64,000 nucleotides of DNA from the NCBI RefSeq assembly GCF_020740795.1, contig NC_067283.1, positions 6,723,659 through 6,787,658 on the forward strand, in the 5' to 3' direction. Position numbers and translations under genes: made by a program. The number at the start of each line of letters is the position of its first letter. Position 1 is the first letter of the stretch. Shown one piece after another: positions 23,001-38,000 of the stretch. The notes under the pieces were generated by a model, which made no database searches, was not told where the DNA came from, and saw only the letters and a list, made by a program, of their open reading frames with translations. The DNA comes from Apus apus (lineage: Eukaryota; Chordata; Aves; Apodiformes; Apodidae).

Positions 23001-26000
23001 TTCTTCTGCATAAAGACTCAATTGTTTAAAACTACCCTTACAATGTCCTTCTGATCTGGTATGTCTGTATTTTCAAAAAGCAAAAGTTTTGATGCTCAAT
23101 ACCCATAGGGAAAAAAATAGCAAGGAAAAAGAAAACAGAGAGAATAAAGGCACCTCCCCTTCAACCTGCAGCAGTTATCATTACTTCAAGCCCAAACTAG
23201 AAGGCTCTTGTAGCTTAGACACCTTAAGTGTCAAATCATTTAGAAATTATGATTAACAGCCCCAGGAACAAACTGAAATACCAGAACACACTTAGGAGAC
23301 TTTCTAAAGCAAGTTATCACAACCAAGATGACAATATTATTCAACATGTAATTAAACACTTCATTTCTGTGAAAGGAAACCAGCAAGTGTAAGTTTTTGC
23401 GGGCTATATTGTGTCAGACTGTGCAACTTCACTCCAGCTGTATCACAGCAGTGTCTGACAGCCTCTGCTGTATTCTAACATCTTTCAGTTTCCTTCTACC
23501 TGCCCCCCCATGAAAACAATTATTCCCCACGTTAGAGAGACAGAGCCTTGCCCAGATCCTTAAAACACGAAGTTCATCCCCTTACACCAACTCACTCCTC
23601 TGCAACCGCAGTGACCTCCTATTTGAGGTAACTGCAGCAGATCAGACCTTGTTCCACCCACCACGTGGATTCGAGATTGTCACAAAGTGTTCTGCTATGT
23701 TCAGTGAAGCTTAGCTCTCAGTTCTTTGCTTCCTCCTTCCATTTACAGTTGCATGGAAAAACTTGTACACACAAACCTGAATGCAGACAGACATTTTGTT
23801 TCCAACCATCTACACAAAATACCTGCAGAGCACATGCCAATATTTTAGCTTCCTTTATTAAGTGAAACTGAGTCATTCCATGGCATTGCTAATTGAATAA
23901 AGTGAATTTTAAATCTATTACCTGATTTTCTTTAGCAGAAGATTCCAAGAAAGCTGCATTCCAGGATTCTGCTAAAGCTTTCCCTTCTTCATAGCTGATC
24001 ACCCTGACCAAAGGAAAAAAAAGTATGTTTCTTTATAACTTGCAAAAGAATTGGAATTTGATACATCAGGAAAGACTTCAGAGTACTGAAGCACATAAAT
24101 GCATGTAATAGGAATGTTCTGTGAAGTCTGATCTACAGCATTTGCTTTGGGCTGCTGTCAAATAGTCTACTGGGCCAGCTAAAACTTTTATGTGACCCAG
24201 AAAAGCAGCTGTCCCAAACTATTGCTTTGTTTTAACAATCTGGAACATCATCTGGTATTTTACAGTCGTGAAGAATACACTTCAGTTACTTGTTTTGAAA
24301 AAAAAACAAAGCATTAAACAACCATCCCTAGTCAACATCACAACGCAAGTTCATGGCTCCTAGTTCACATTCTGGATAGAACTCCTTTGCCAGTGACTTA
24401 TTTTAACCTACAATTTGATTTCAGTTATGGAAAGCCAAGAACAAAGCCAGCCCATTGCAGCCACAGGAATGTCGGCTGCTGTCTTGCATTTCCCACATAC
24501 TGGAGGTCACATACCGTTCCATATGCAGGTCTTTTTTATTTCCAACCAGCATAATGGGTATTCTGTGAAAGAAAGTTCAGAACTTCAGAACAGTTATAGT
24601 ATACTGAACAAAGTACTAGCAACATGCCTGCAATGAAATGAGATGAAAGTGTCACTACTTACTGGACTTTTCCCACCATATCCAATAACTTGCCATGGAT
24701 AACTTTTATCACTTCAAAACTGCAAAATAAAGGGATGAAGTCACACATGCACTCCAATGTTTATCCTTAATACCTAATACACAAGCAATTAAATGCATAT
24801 GTAGCTTGTTGTGTTTAAAACTTAACTGTACAGTGGCAGAACTAGAAAGAAGCTGAAAGTCTTCCCAGTTTGTGCCCAACAGACAAAATGGTCCCAGAAG
24901 CAGCAAATACTAGCATGCACCTACCATTAGAGCCTCCCCAGCTATGATATTTGCAGAAATAAGTAGCGTTACCCAGGAGAGATGCATCTAAGATAGAATC
25001 ACTAAAAGCCCCTCCCACCTCTCATCTGGTTTGTATCTGCAGTAAGAAGGTTAACTGCTAGAGTCCCAACAATCCTGGGTGAGCATGTCAAATTAAAGCA
25101 GTTTTAAAAGGAAAAGTATTTAGCTAAGCACACTTCATCTTGAAATAATACATTCTTTTTTAAAAGCACTTCGTTCATACATAGTTTTTTTCCTTTTTAT
25201 GTGAAAGACAAAAGCAGCCTAAATTCTAATTTTCTATGGAAAGTGAGCTCATCTGCAAGATGGTATCAAAACAGTGGTAATTCAAAATACTTGTTGTCTG
25301 TTTACCTACCATGCACATGAAGTTTGGATGACCAGAGATAAGAAGCAGTACTGTGAAATACCAAGAAGTCAAAAACCTCACTAACAAAACCCACTGCATT
25401 TGACATTTAGTACTTTGAGAACAAGCTATAAATGGGGCTGAAGAGCAGATGTTGTGCTCCTCTAATTACAGTATGGAAAATTGCTGGTACATGAAGTGTA
25501 CAACTCAGATTTGAGAGAGGAACAAGCTCACACATGACATACAACTCGACAACAAAAAAACGACCAGAACTTTTCCAGCTTCCAAGGTTGCTAGCTGCAG
25601 AGTGTCTTGACTCACACTGCATTTAAATTAGAATTGAAACTCTCAAAAATAGAGCAGCACTCAAACACACTTCCAACTCAGTGCTCTTAAAGAACTGGTG
25701 CCTAAAACCACTATTCAGGCTATCTGAATCACTAAAACTTCTCATTTCTGGAACAATAAATGCTACTATATTTAAGAAGGATTTTTTATCAGGTGAGATT
25801 GAGTAAAACACAGTATTCCCCATGTTCAGCTAATAGTTTAACTATAACCTATCAAGAAAATTAGTTCTTTGCAAACAAGTGTGGCTTAGTCTGACACAAT
25901 CTGGTATCAGTAATTCAAGTATAATACTACACATTACATAAAACTGTGGAATTGATGAATGGACTGAAATGGTATTAGTGAAAATCTGGTCCTGAGAACT

Positions 26001-29000
26001 TGTCTTGGTTCTTATAATTATTTCAAAAGTAAGAGTTAAGTGGAGCTTCATTGTGACAGAGGTCAGAGGCATTGCTACCCAGAGAACTAGGTGACCTGGC
26101 AAACCAAAAGAGGAATAAAAGTACTACCAAAAAATTCTGCTACAGACCACAAAACTGGTTCTCAGTCTGAAGAAAGAGGAAAGACCTAGCATACTAGCCA
26201 CAGGATAACTGAATCACTAACACAGTACAGTCACTGTTTCCTCTCCACTATTAGGTGTGTTGCTCCCAGCACAGCCAGAAAAACACCATGTCACAGCACA
26301 GCACCCTGGTGAGTCCCCACCTGAGGTTCCAGGGCACAATGCTGCAAAGTGTTCTTGTTCAACCTGCGCTCTTCATTGCCCAATCCCAGGTACCTACCTG
26401 CTTGCCTAGGATAGTTCACTAGATCCATTTTCAGTAAAAATACTACAAATAAATAAGTGATTTTTGTTAACCAACCAAGGTGGAAACCAAAAGGGAAGTG
26501 CTATTTACTCTGACACAGAAACAAATTGCTAAGAACTGCAAGGAAGGGACTTGGCTTGACCAGATTAATTTAATGTTCCAGAAAGCTTTTCAAATTAACA
26601 AGGCTAGAAGGAGCAGCAACACACTTTAAGACATATACTGAGCAATCCAAAATGAGCATCATCACATCAAGTCATGAAACAGCAAGAGAACTGGAGACCT
26701 TAAGAGGTCCTTTCCAGTTCTGTCAAATAAATAGGGTTACAGCAAACAGCTCAATGTGTGAAATGTAACCACAAAAATTGCTAGCTGTCAGGTAAATGCA
26801 TTACACAAAATCATGGACCCTCGCAAGATAAATAATTGTAATCTATTTAAGCTGAACTAGAGCAAAAGCCTTTCATCTTGCTGCTGAGAGTCTGGGAATA
26901 TGAAAAACGTAAGGCATTAGCTTTTATTAAAGTCCCATCTAAACTCTCCACTGGAAGTTAGCAGGGAAGATGATAATTTTAAAAGGGCACTTCTATTAAG
27001 GTTGCTGTCAATGCTCTCACCCCTGCTGGATCAATACTCAGATTAATATACACACTTTGACAGAAATCAAGACAGATGTAATTTGATCGCCCAGGCAAGT
27101 CATATAAGCTACTGGAGTATTGTGGAAGAAATAAAAAAAGAAACAAAAAAACTTGGAATAAATTGATCAAAACTAAAATATTAATGAAAAGACTATTTAA
27201 CATATTGTTCTGTCAGTACTTTCGCCATAATTTGCTTTCTGTTTTAACTGATTGAATGCTGCCACAGAAAATGGATTTTTCATTCCTGCATCTGTGCTGT
27301 TATGCTCAAGACATCATGAGGCAGCAACTGGAGTAGCCAAAAAAAAGAACACTTCTTTTAGCTGCCAACCAGGGAACAGCACAGGCTGCAGGAGCCTCTA
27401 AGCAACCTACATTGATTTTAGTCAAAGACATTTTTGTCCTTAGAGCACCACTTACCAGTCAACATGTTTCTATTAGTTTTAGGAGTGGAGGATTGTCTAC
27501 TTAAGGCTGAGAATACTAACTCTTTTTTCATACAAGCTACTCAGCACCAACACTGAACCTCTAAATTTAAAAAAAAAGGTGGTTTAGTATCTCTAGACAC
27601 ACATGAAAGCCTAACATCTGCTGCATTTCCTCCTGATCACACATGCTTGCCCTTCACTACTTCAGAACTAACAATGAAAACCAAGAATGAAGGACTGCAA
27701 AAATCTGTTCAACATTAAAGAACTTGTAAGCAATGAAGTTTATGACCAGACCGTATCCTTTCTTTGTGAAGCACTGAAGAGCCAACAGGCAAGGTGTTGT
27801 ACCTGTATTTTATGAGGATCAACTAAAGCGAACTTGAGATAACCAGCCTTGTCTGATTCAGAGGAAAAGACACAGAATGCTTCAACACTTGTAAAAAATC
27901 TGATCAGCTTTCTCAGAAGTAGAACCACAGAATCACCAAGGCTGGGAAAGGACCTTTAGAGATCAAGTCCAGCCTATGACCCAACACCATCACATCATCT
28001 AGACCATGGCACTAAATGCCATTCAGCCTTTCCTTGAACACATCCAAGAAAGGTGCCTTCAACTTCTACTTAGTAAGATTGAAAGATCTAAGGTCTTAAT
28101 GCTATTTTAAATTTTTGTTTGAGTAAAATGATTATTTTGGTTGTTGTAACAAAGATGCTGTACAATATTAGAAAACTGAGATCTATTCAAGAATGAGCAG
28201 TATTCAAGCAAAGCAAGACAGCCAGAGGAAGGGTCAAACTAACATATGATGACAAAGACTTGTGAAGGCTGAGATGTATCTTGCAAGTAAGAGACTCCCA
28301 CTATGATGGACTCCGTCCTCATGTCAGAATGGAAAGCTAACAGTAAACACAAATCAGATATTCTAGCAGAATTTTCAAATAAGACTATTTGCTGCAGCAT
28401 GTCAAGACTGAGTCTACAGGCCAAAAGTCAAATATTGTTATTTATATGAAAACTTCTGATGGTTAACCAGAACAAGCCAAGACAAGAAGTCAAATCTCAG
28501 GACTGTAATGAGCTACAAAGCTGAGGTACTGCTCTAGCAGCTAACTGGGTACTTGATGTAAAGTGTAGAGTGTTCTTTAGGTTCATATTTAAGGCTGCCT
28601 TTATGCCTGATGCAAGAGCCACGAACTCTACTTATTCCTGAAATAATTCTATATACTTTTACTTACACCTCAAAACAACATAGTTCAGGCACTGCCTGAT
28701 TTCTTACGTGGTACCTTGCATATTGGTCTGCAAAGTGTCCAACATTTAGATCTGCAAAAACATTAACTTTGCTTTCTATTTTACTTCTAAGGGAAGGAGA
28801 GATTGAACAAATTAAACGCATGTAAAGAAAATATAGCTAAGGCAGGATCTGAACCCAGAACATATCTGTTTAATACATGAACCAGAAGAACACAACAGAT
28901 TTTATTACCTTTTTATTGATGTGACTGAATAAACAAGAATGTAGCCATTGATGTCTATGGAGTACGTCTGAGGAAATATGGAGTATTCATCCTGCAGAAG

Positions 29001-32000
29001 GAATATTGCATTTAAAATTACTTACTTCCACAGTACAGAACTTGATGCTAGCAGATCACTAGCAGGTAAGTTGGTCTATTTGTAAGACACGAGGTGCAGG
29101 ACCACTATGTATAGGTAGTACTTTCAGAACTACATTTTTTCACCATAATGCCAGATGTGAAATCTTTACCAAATTACGAGAAAGCTGAGTCATTCTGTAT
29201 ACTCTAAAATTTAATCTACAGCTTTTTTGGTTTATTCCCTCTAAGACTATGGATCAGCTAAAGCTATCCCCAATCCTCTTACGCTGCTTAATTATCAGTT
29301 TATATTAGTACAAAACATCCACTCTGTCCTACCACTTATTAGCAATTAGATCTCTTATCTTGCTAGTGATACATTGCAAATTCCTAATTTCAACAGCTGA
29401 CAACAGGATCCAGCAGTTCAGAATTTCAAGTGGCACTGATCACATCTAAATTACTTAAGGGGTCTGCTAGGAAGTAATTGTAGCTTGCCAACTAATGCGT
29501 ATCAACTGTAGATACAAGAAATACAGCTACCTGCTCCTTTATGACAACTAGAAGTTTACATTTTATGGGAAGCATTTAATTAAAAAAACCCAAACAAACA
29601 CCAAAACAACCCAGAAACTTAATACCTTATTACTCCTGCAGAAAAAGAAGAGACCAAAGAGGTAAATGAAACCATATTTTCCTGCCATATTGAAGGAAAT
29701 GCAACACAAATACTCTGAAACCCATGTTAAAAATATACAATATTCTAATAGGTGTTCCCAGAAAATATTCATTTTGAGAAGAGACTTCTTAATGTATGAG
29801 TTCTTAAGTGTTTAAACCTACGCTTCTTAACATGTTAATTTTAGCTAAAGATCACATAACCTCTCTGTATATTGGCATGACTGAACAGATGGAACAATGC
29901 AATCACACAGCTTAAATCTAGACAGCCAAAAGGAATCAAACTTCCTTAACTGGTAAATGAGGAAAAATGTTTTCTAAATTGACTTCACAGATTCAGACAA
30001 AAAATTTGAAAGAATTATATTTGATGAAAAATGCCCTTATTTGCTTTTATTGCTACACACTGTGTGCAGCCCTCCCCCACCTCCGTTGAAATGCCAACCT
30101 GCCACTCGGGCTGGCTGTGTAATTCCAAAGTCAACAGCGATTTGAGCTAGTCTGCTTGTAAAACAGGTGAAAGTGCAACTCTGCAGTTGTTTGACTTTAC
30201 CCGGAATTTCTCAGCATTGCCCCAACTGGAATTTGGTGTTAGGTAAGACTTCCTCTTGGACTCCTCTTCTGTGATCCTGTACCAAGACTCCTGTTTAACT
30301 GAACTACACAAATCTGAATAGATAACCATGAAAGATAAAGAGGCACAGACAGAAGAGGAGTACCAAGAAAAAAAGTGCCATAACCTCATCTGTTTCTAAT
30401 TTATTACTTAATTTTTAGCTTTTTATGAGAAGGAGAAAATACACTTCCTGGAACTTGTAGGTCAAACTAAGAACTTTGTCAAGTGATAAAACAAGACAGC
30501 TACAACTTCTCAAGCTAAAGCAATGTCTTCAAGTATGTAACAAATCTACAATATAATCCCTGTTATGCTGTATACACATGAAGATTCCCTATGGATCATT
30601 AGACAGACTTGAGAAAGAAACCTGTCCAAGCCACACCTTCCATAATTCAGTATCAACTCTCCTTTCTAACCCTGTAAGCCAGAATTCAAAGTTCAAGTCA
30701 TTAATAGGAATAGTCAAATCCGAAAATAACCACAGGCTGGGAAAGAAATTATTTTGGTTTTACAATACTGTACAAGATTAAATCAGCCCTGAAAATAAAC
30801 CTCAGCAAAAGAGGTATGTTACTGGTGAAGTTACATTGCCTTCCCAGAAGGCAATTTCTTCCTCAAAGAGGAACTTGAATCACAGCACTACAATTTGAGA
30901 TGCAAGGCAAGACACTGGCACAAAGTGAAACCTATGGAGCTTGCTCTGCCATTCATACTTCACAACCTGCTCATCTCAGCCCTGCCTTGCTCTGCAGAAT
31001 ATTCCCCATCAAACAATCCTGCCCCAGCACATGTCACCAGTAGTGTATTTTTAATTACTTCAGATATCTCTGACAGATTATAACTGAATACGGTGCTGAT
31101 CAGCAGCACAAGCTGACACCATATAAATACAGCATGGTTATTCTTACATCATGTAGTTCTCTTCAAATACAGCAACCAAACATACCTAGAAGGTTACAAC
31201 CCTTCTGAATAATGTCTCAGCTATGAGCAATTGTCATGCAGCTTTGAAGTCTTTAGTATTGGCAGCATATTCTATGCTGAGATTGTTTAACACTACTCAC
31301 AGTTTGGAAAAACCTGAAGGCACAATATCAGAACTCACAGAAGGCAAGAACAGGTATGCAATAAAACATTTAGGGTAAAATTACAGGGGTTTAACTGTCC
31401 CTGTTCTGTGTTTTTTTCCTAACTTTCAAAAGACAGGGCACTCCTGTGTGTGGAACATACACTGCAAGTTCAGCCAAGCAGGACTTAATTGAACCCTGTA
31501 CTTCATGAAGCTACTGACCATCCTACAGGGGACACATTCACTGTCTACTCCTGCACTCCCTGTGATTACATGAAGGCTCAGAAGCATACATGAATCATCA
31601 CTTACTTAACAATGTAAACAAACTGCAGTAGTTTATTTGGTAGTCCCCACAGTACCACCTATATGCATTTCTGCCTACTCCCCACAACTATTTAATGGAT
31701 GTAAGTCATGGTGGTGCAGCTGGAGAACACAAATAGCAAGAAGTAATTAATAACTCCTCCATGATTTATTGAAGTGTTCTTAAATATCAAGCAAGCTAGA
31801 TAAAAAGTTTAAAAGCAAGCCACTCATGAACTTTTGGTACATCAGAGTTAAGGCAGTTCCTTCTCCACCTTTACAGGCACATGTTCAAGAGACAGGAAAA
31901 AACCCCTATGAAGCCCCAGTAAAACCATCTAAATAAACAGTACAGAAATACTGCTCTTTGGTACCTAAATGACAAGGCAGAACCATTTAAGTTAAACGTC

Positions 32001-35000
32001 AGCTTCAAGCACATAGTTGCTACCAACTGAACTCTACATGAGTATGAATACTTGTCTTAATGCTGAAGAAAGATTCAAAGAAAGAAAGAGTACTTACTTG
32101 GCCAGCAGTGTCAACCAGCTGAAGATGATATTCTTGGCCATTTACTGTGATCAGTTTTGTAAAAGCTAGAACAAATAAGAAACACATACACATTTCAGAA
32201 TTAAAAACAAGGAGAGGATCAGAAGTCATTCTTCTTTGCCATCGTAGTCGAAGCACTCAGAAAAAGAACTTAATCTATAGGCTCTAAAGCAGCAGCCAAA
32301 GGTCAGGTGGCTGTGCTCTTAACTACTATATTACAGACAACAAAACTCAGAAATTAATTTCAAAATTTCAAGTTTCACAAGATTTTCACATTGGATGCAG
32401 CAATTTCTCCTTTATTTACATAGAAACAAACACATGTACAAAGCCTTTTTTATTCTTTTCTTCTGACTTCCAGGCAATTGTAATTTGTGGTAACACAAGA
32501 CACTTAAATACAATTAGCATCAAAGCTTACTTTGAACTTATTATAGGGTATTTTCCTCAGTCTCCAAGCAGTTTAGCAAAATCAATTTCCTACATGTAAA
32601 TAACATGAGGTAAATTATTTGGATTAAAAAAATCTTTGAGGGGTAAACCACAAACAGCCTAACTTACAAATATACTAGATCTACACAATCAGAATTTAGC
32701 TAGAACCATAGAATGGTTTGGGTTGGAAGGGGCCTTAAACATCATCTAACTCCAACCCACCTTGCCATGGTCAGGGACACTTCCCACTAGACCAGGTTGC
32801 TCCAAGCCCCATCCAACCTGGTCTTGAACACTTCCAGAAGCTCACCATGTTGCTTCCAGTCTACCTAGTTTTCAGCCAGGACACACATTCAGTCCCTGAA
32901 AGCGATGAGCGTTGATTCTCCTTCTCGGATTCATTAAATGCTAGTGCCCTGTGAGCTGAGGAATCTTACTCAGTGTTTGCATTATGCAACTGCAAAAGCA
33001 AACAGTGTCACAGCTTTTGTAGGAATAATGTATCACCAAGCACTACATTTATCAACCAGAGCATGCAAACCTGGTTTCAGAGGTTCACTTTGGCCTTTGT
33101 GCTGTGTTCAAGACCTAATTACTGGACAACACTGATATACTGACTGAAGTCTGTGCTGTCCTCTGGTTGCACTGGTTTTCCCAAATACTAACAGTCCCAA
33201 AAAGCTTCACCTTTCATTGCAGTGATGAATAGAAAATAGCAGGGATATAGCTAACACTGCAGTGACCTGTCCAACAGCTTCCCAAAGCTGCAAATCTGAA
33301 TGTTCTTGATCCCACCGTGGAGCCTCCTGCCTACGCCTTCTGGGTTTTGGACAGGGTCTCCCAGAAGCTGAAATCTGCCAACCTTCCTCCTCCCCACCAG
33401 TGCTCATTGTTCTGTCAGCTTTCCACAATGTGAGTATTATCTCGAGCAAGTGGGCTGAAGTATCTGAAACAGGAGATTTCAGCCCACCTAGTAAATCAAA
33501 GCACCCTTTTTTTTTCTTAAAAAAAAAAAAAAAGTAATTCAAGCAGCAAAGCCAATGCAGCATCTAAATAACCAGCATAAAGCATACCTGCAGTTTCCAT
33601 TACAATACTAACAAATGCAATTTGAAATGGAGCCTCGATGAGACCTCCTACCTTATACCCTCGTCTGTCCCCTAAGAAAGCTGCTTTAACTAACACGTGT
33701 ATGAGAGCTGCTATCAAGTCACTGTCTGAATGCTGTTGTCATCACTGCACAAAATTGCAAGGTTATGAAGCAAGAATCCACATCAGGTTCTTGCCTTGGA
33801 TGAATACTGTGGTGGGGACAGAGATAACTGTTTGTTTGAACAGATGTTAACATGCAGTGTTGCTATATACAGTATCACTGCTTCAAATCAGATGAAAAAC
33901 AGGCTCATCTGGAGGGGCACTGCATTAACAGGTATATTAAAAGCAACCAATCTCTTGACACTTCACACACACATCAAAGCACTCTGCAATCAAAGTAGCT
34001 TCAAGAGCCTCATGAAGTTAATATTTAAAAAGGGAGGGAGACAGATGGCAGCTTTTTCAGACTATTCTAGAAACCCAGAATAGTCCCAGCAAAGACATCA
34101 TCATAATTATCAGTACTGGGAGTGTGACAGAGGCAGGGAGAGAGAAACAGTGGAGGAGTCACCACAGACTGGGTGAGGAGAACTGTTAGTTCAGTGCAGA
34201 GGCTTGCAGCACTAGAACAGCCCACTGCCTGAACACAAATCTGCTTTGATGCCGTCATAATCAATGACTCCCATTTCCTTGCTGAAGGTTTTTAAAAATA
34301 TTCCCAGTAAGAATTTCATCTTGGGAAAAACCTGCAGCTGCATTAAATGTGCTTAGTGATCTCCAGGTCCCCTTCATCCAGAGTAAGTCTTCACTTCCAA
34401 TTTCATCACCTACCATCCTGGGACACACTGTCCTCGGCTGTGCCCATGAGCCAGACAAACAACCAATACGATCACAGCACAATACAGCTCTTCCTGGTGT
34501 GCCAAGGATAGAATTCAGCAGATGTGAACAATCTCTGCAGTCCCAGTCATTACATGAGCATCTGCGAAACACTGCTCATCAGCTGAAGCATGGATAAAGC
34601 CTGCTGTAGCTCCATGAAGCACAGAGATGTTGGAACACGACATGCTTACAGCATGTAATTTGAATGTAGCAATATGAACAATGCTGCAAACATCACCTTC
34701 ACCTCCAAGTTTCTAGTCCTGATGTATTAAAGAAACTTGGAATATTTGGTTCTGCAGTGAACAGCACAGCACCAAACAGATCTATGCATACAGCTCAGGG
34801 TGCAGCAGTCGACAACTGCACTGCAAAGAAATGAAGCCATTTTGCTCTCAGAGAAAGCCCTGACAATATTACACGCAGAGGGCAGTCCTGAACGCTGCTA
34901 CAGTTCAGCAGTAGTGTATCTTATGCAGCAACTCCATCGGCTGATGATCATCATTACTCCAAGATCAAGTATATTTCCATCAGACTGACATGAATGAAAT

Positions 35001-38000
35001 TATTTCCATATGCAACTCAAAAGACAGCTGCTGTGAAAGCAAGAGATGATAAGAAATCAGCAACAGGCATATGGATGCAGACCTTCAGATCAGTAGTGAG
35101 AATGGCTTCACATTATCATCACAGAGCTACTGGCTGGAAGCTAAATACAACCACCTCATAATGTTTCTTGGGTTACTGCCCCCTGCATCCTTTTCTGTTT
35201 GTCTCCTTTCCAAAGTCAATGCCTACCACCATTCTGCCAGGACATCTTTTACAACACTGAAAAATGTAATGCAATAGAGCTAGTTTTATTTTTTTCTCAA
35301 AAACCTCATTTCCACCCCCTGCAAATGCTGCTAATCAGCAACTCCTGAGAATCATACTTCACCCTTCCAGAGCAGCTGCCATGACATTCATGGAAGAAGT
35401 TTAGCCTCTATCAGACCAATCCAAACCTATAGGTATCCCCTTCATAATGACTAGGGTGCCTCCACTCTTCCCCCCCTTCCCCCCTTTCTAATAAGCTTCT
35501 ACTCACAGTCATATTAAAAAACATGGGATGGAAGTAGGGAGCCCCTGGGGGAAGACTGCTTCTTCCCTTAGGGAGCTACTGAGCCCACTAAGGGGAGAAA
35601 GGAAGACACAGAGCACAGCACAGTGCTAGAAGCCTCTCTGGAACTGCAGGGCAAAGTAGAAAGCAGCCAGGCAGGCCTCAGAGGAGCTGGAAGAAACATT
35701 CTTGAGACTTGGGAAGTCACGCCAGCTTTTCTGCAACACAAAGTCCCTAAATTAATGATTACCAAACCATTCCTGCAGAGACAGGGGTGGGGAGACTTAT
35801 GTACACATCTTTATCTTTTCCTTCTAACCTATTTGCTTTGAGTTCCAAATTAAGGCTCATTTTTGTTCCAGTAGCATTTTTGAGTTTTAAACTGTTCTGG
35901 TCTTAGCTCATCTGAGATAATATGCCTTCAGAGCTCCATCCAGCTCAGTGTCCACACAGACTCCCTCTATACACTCCTGCTCTGCAAGGATCTTCCTTCC
36001 CTTTCCAACACTCCTGCAAGTAACCATCCCACTAGTTTATCAGCATGGCTGTCTCAAGAATAGCCACCCATCAGTGTCACTCCTGCTGGGACATTCAGAA
36101 AGGGAAATCCTATTTTGCTATGCAATAAACTCTCACCTTTGCTGCTGCCACTAAATACTGCAAGTTACTCTTCCTGATAAACAAGTTTAGTAGAAGCCAC
36201 CAAATTCAACACGCTCACTACATAAACTAACTTCCCTGGTTCTATTGTAATGTAAGCAAAGGAAATGGTGAAAAGCAGCAGTTGTGTTGACTTTGCTAAC
36301 AAACACCAAGTGAAATCGCATGTAGTTTATCTTCCTTTTACTACTTCCAAAGAAGGCAGAGATTTTTATGCTGTAAAAATGGAACTACTATGATATTACG
36401 TCTTATTCCCATTGTTCAAGGCTTATATATTATGCAACTTGTTCCTGTAAGAGTTTAACTATAGCTTGCCTTCTATACAGTTCAGTTGTAGACTCAATTT
36501 TGAGTGTTGTTATTTGAAGTAAAAAATTACAAAGATTAAGCTACCAGCAGTACTACGGCTTTTTACCCTTTCATCGGTGCTGGTAGGATACTGCAATAAA
36601 TTATCTTGATAGCTTAATAAATAGCTTTCTGCAGGCAAAACAGAAATTACACAGACCAGACAATGTCAAAAACTCAAAAAAAATTTCGAGCTTCTTCAAA
36701 AAGCAGTATTTGAATTTTAGTTCTAAGCAGCAAAATAATCCTGAGTATATATCCTGATAGCTACTGATTTGTAATTATTACCACGTATATCCAAAAAACC
36801 CTTGTTCTGCTGATTACTTAATCTGAAATTCCAGAGTATCACAAGGACTTAACATCCTACTGCAGAAGTTCTCAAAAATTAAAAGTGTGCTACTGTTGCA
36901 TTTCACAAGTCATTTAAACACAGTAATTCCAGGGTTATGATCATGAAATCAAAGTTTCATTTGCCACAGTTAAAATGAGCCAGTATGATCAAGTTACTCA
37001 GCCTAGGACCACAGCTGCTCAAGTACTTTATAATCACTCCTAGCTCAGAAAGAGGTAGTTGGATAGTAAGGAGTACTGGGTAACTGGCCTCTGAAGTGAC
37101 TCGTTGCTCTGGGCAGCATTTTTAGTATCTGTACTTACCTGCTATGCTAGCTATTCACAAAGACACTAATATTAAAAAAACTGCTAAGAGAAAAAAAGAC
37201 ACTTGAGAAGTCAGTAACCCAGTATTTGCAGCAAGTTGACTGTACCAGGCTTGTAATCAAGCTGCTGGAAACAAGCAATTTAAAAGATAATCATGTTATC
37301 ATGGCTACAGGATGTCTACCTTCTAAGGTAGCCATTTGCTCCTGAGTGGTATTGCTCGCTTAGTGTTCATCTAGACATACTGACCAGATGAGACACTGGG
37401 CACTCTGGAATAATAGTACATAGTGGCACATTTCATATAGGTATGCATACTTAATTTGAAGTGCCCCAACTGTATCAGGGGAAGCAGATGTCAACACAAG
37501 AAGAAGATGCATTTCAGCCAGATTAATAAGGTTTTCCTTCATTTAGTGTTAAAAGACAATTTGGCTGTTTGGAGAAATAAGCACACAGCAATTTCCACAC
37601 TGCAAAACTGCAAGTTTGGTAAGCATTGGTTTAAAGGAGTAATAAAACTTACCAATGAACGAGTTTTAATATTAATAAATACCCACGTAAGTAATATGTA
37701 AAACTCAAATTGCTTCTGATAGAAGTTAGTTAGGTAAAAAGGAGCTTGTCAGTTATTTACTTACTGTTCTCTATGGTTGGATCATATGAATCAACAAACT
37801 GTCCTTCCACAAACTGAATCGTCAGTGAAGATTTTCCTGTAAAACAAGGAAAATATAATTTGTATTGAAACAAGTCTTCAGGCTGTTATCACGTCACACT
37901 TGATAACAGATACACTAATGTTTTTATAAGAGTCAATATAAGTTTTTTATGGTTCATTTAAACTATCTATACATGACAACTGACCTGTTTTTAAATTAAG

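Noticed and set aside
26300-26725. CR1-like scraps (a GGTGAGTCCCCACCTG block and a GACCTTAAGAGGTCCTTTCC block)
   Set aside because: Each resembles part of the CR1 3' region, but the 350 bp between them does not, and the tail is absent. Too weak to call without a repeat search.
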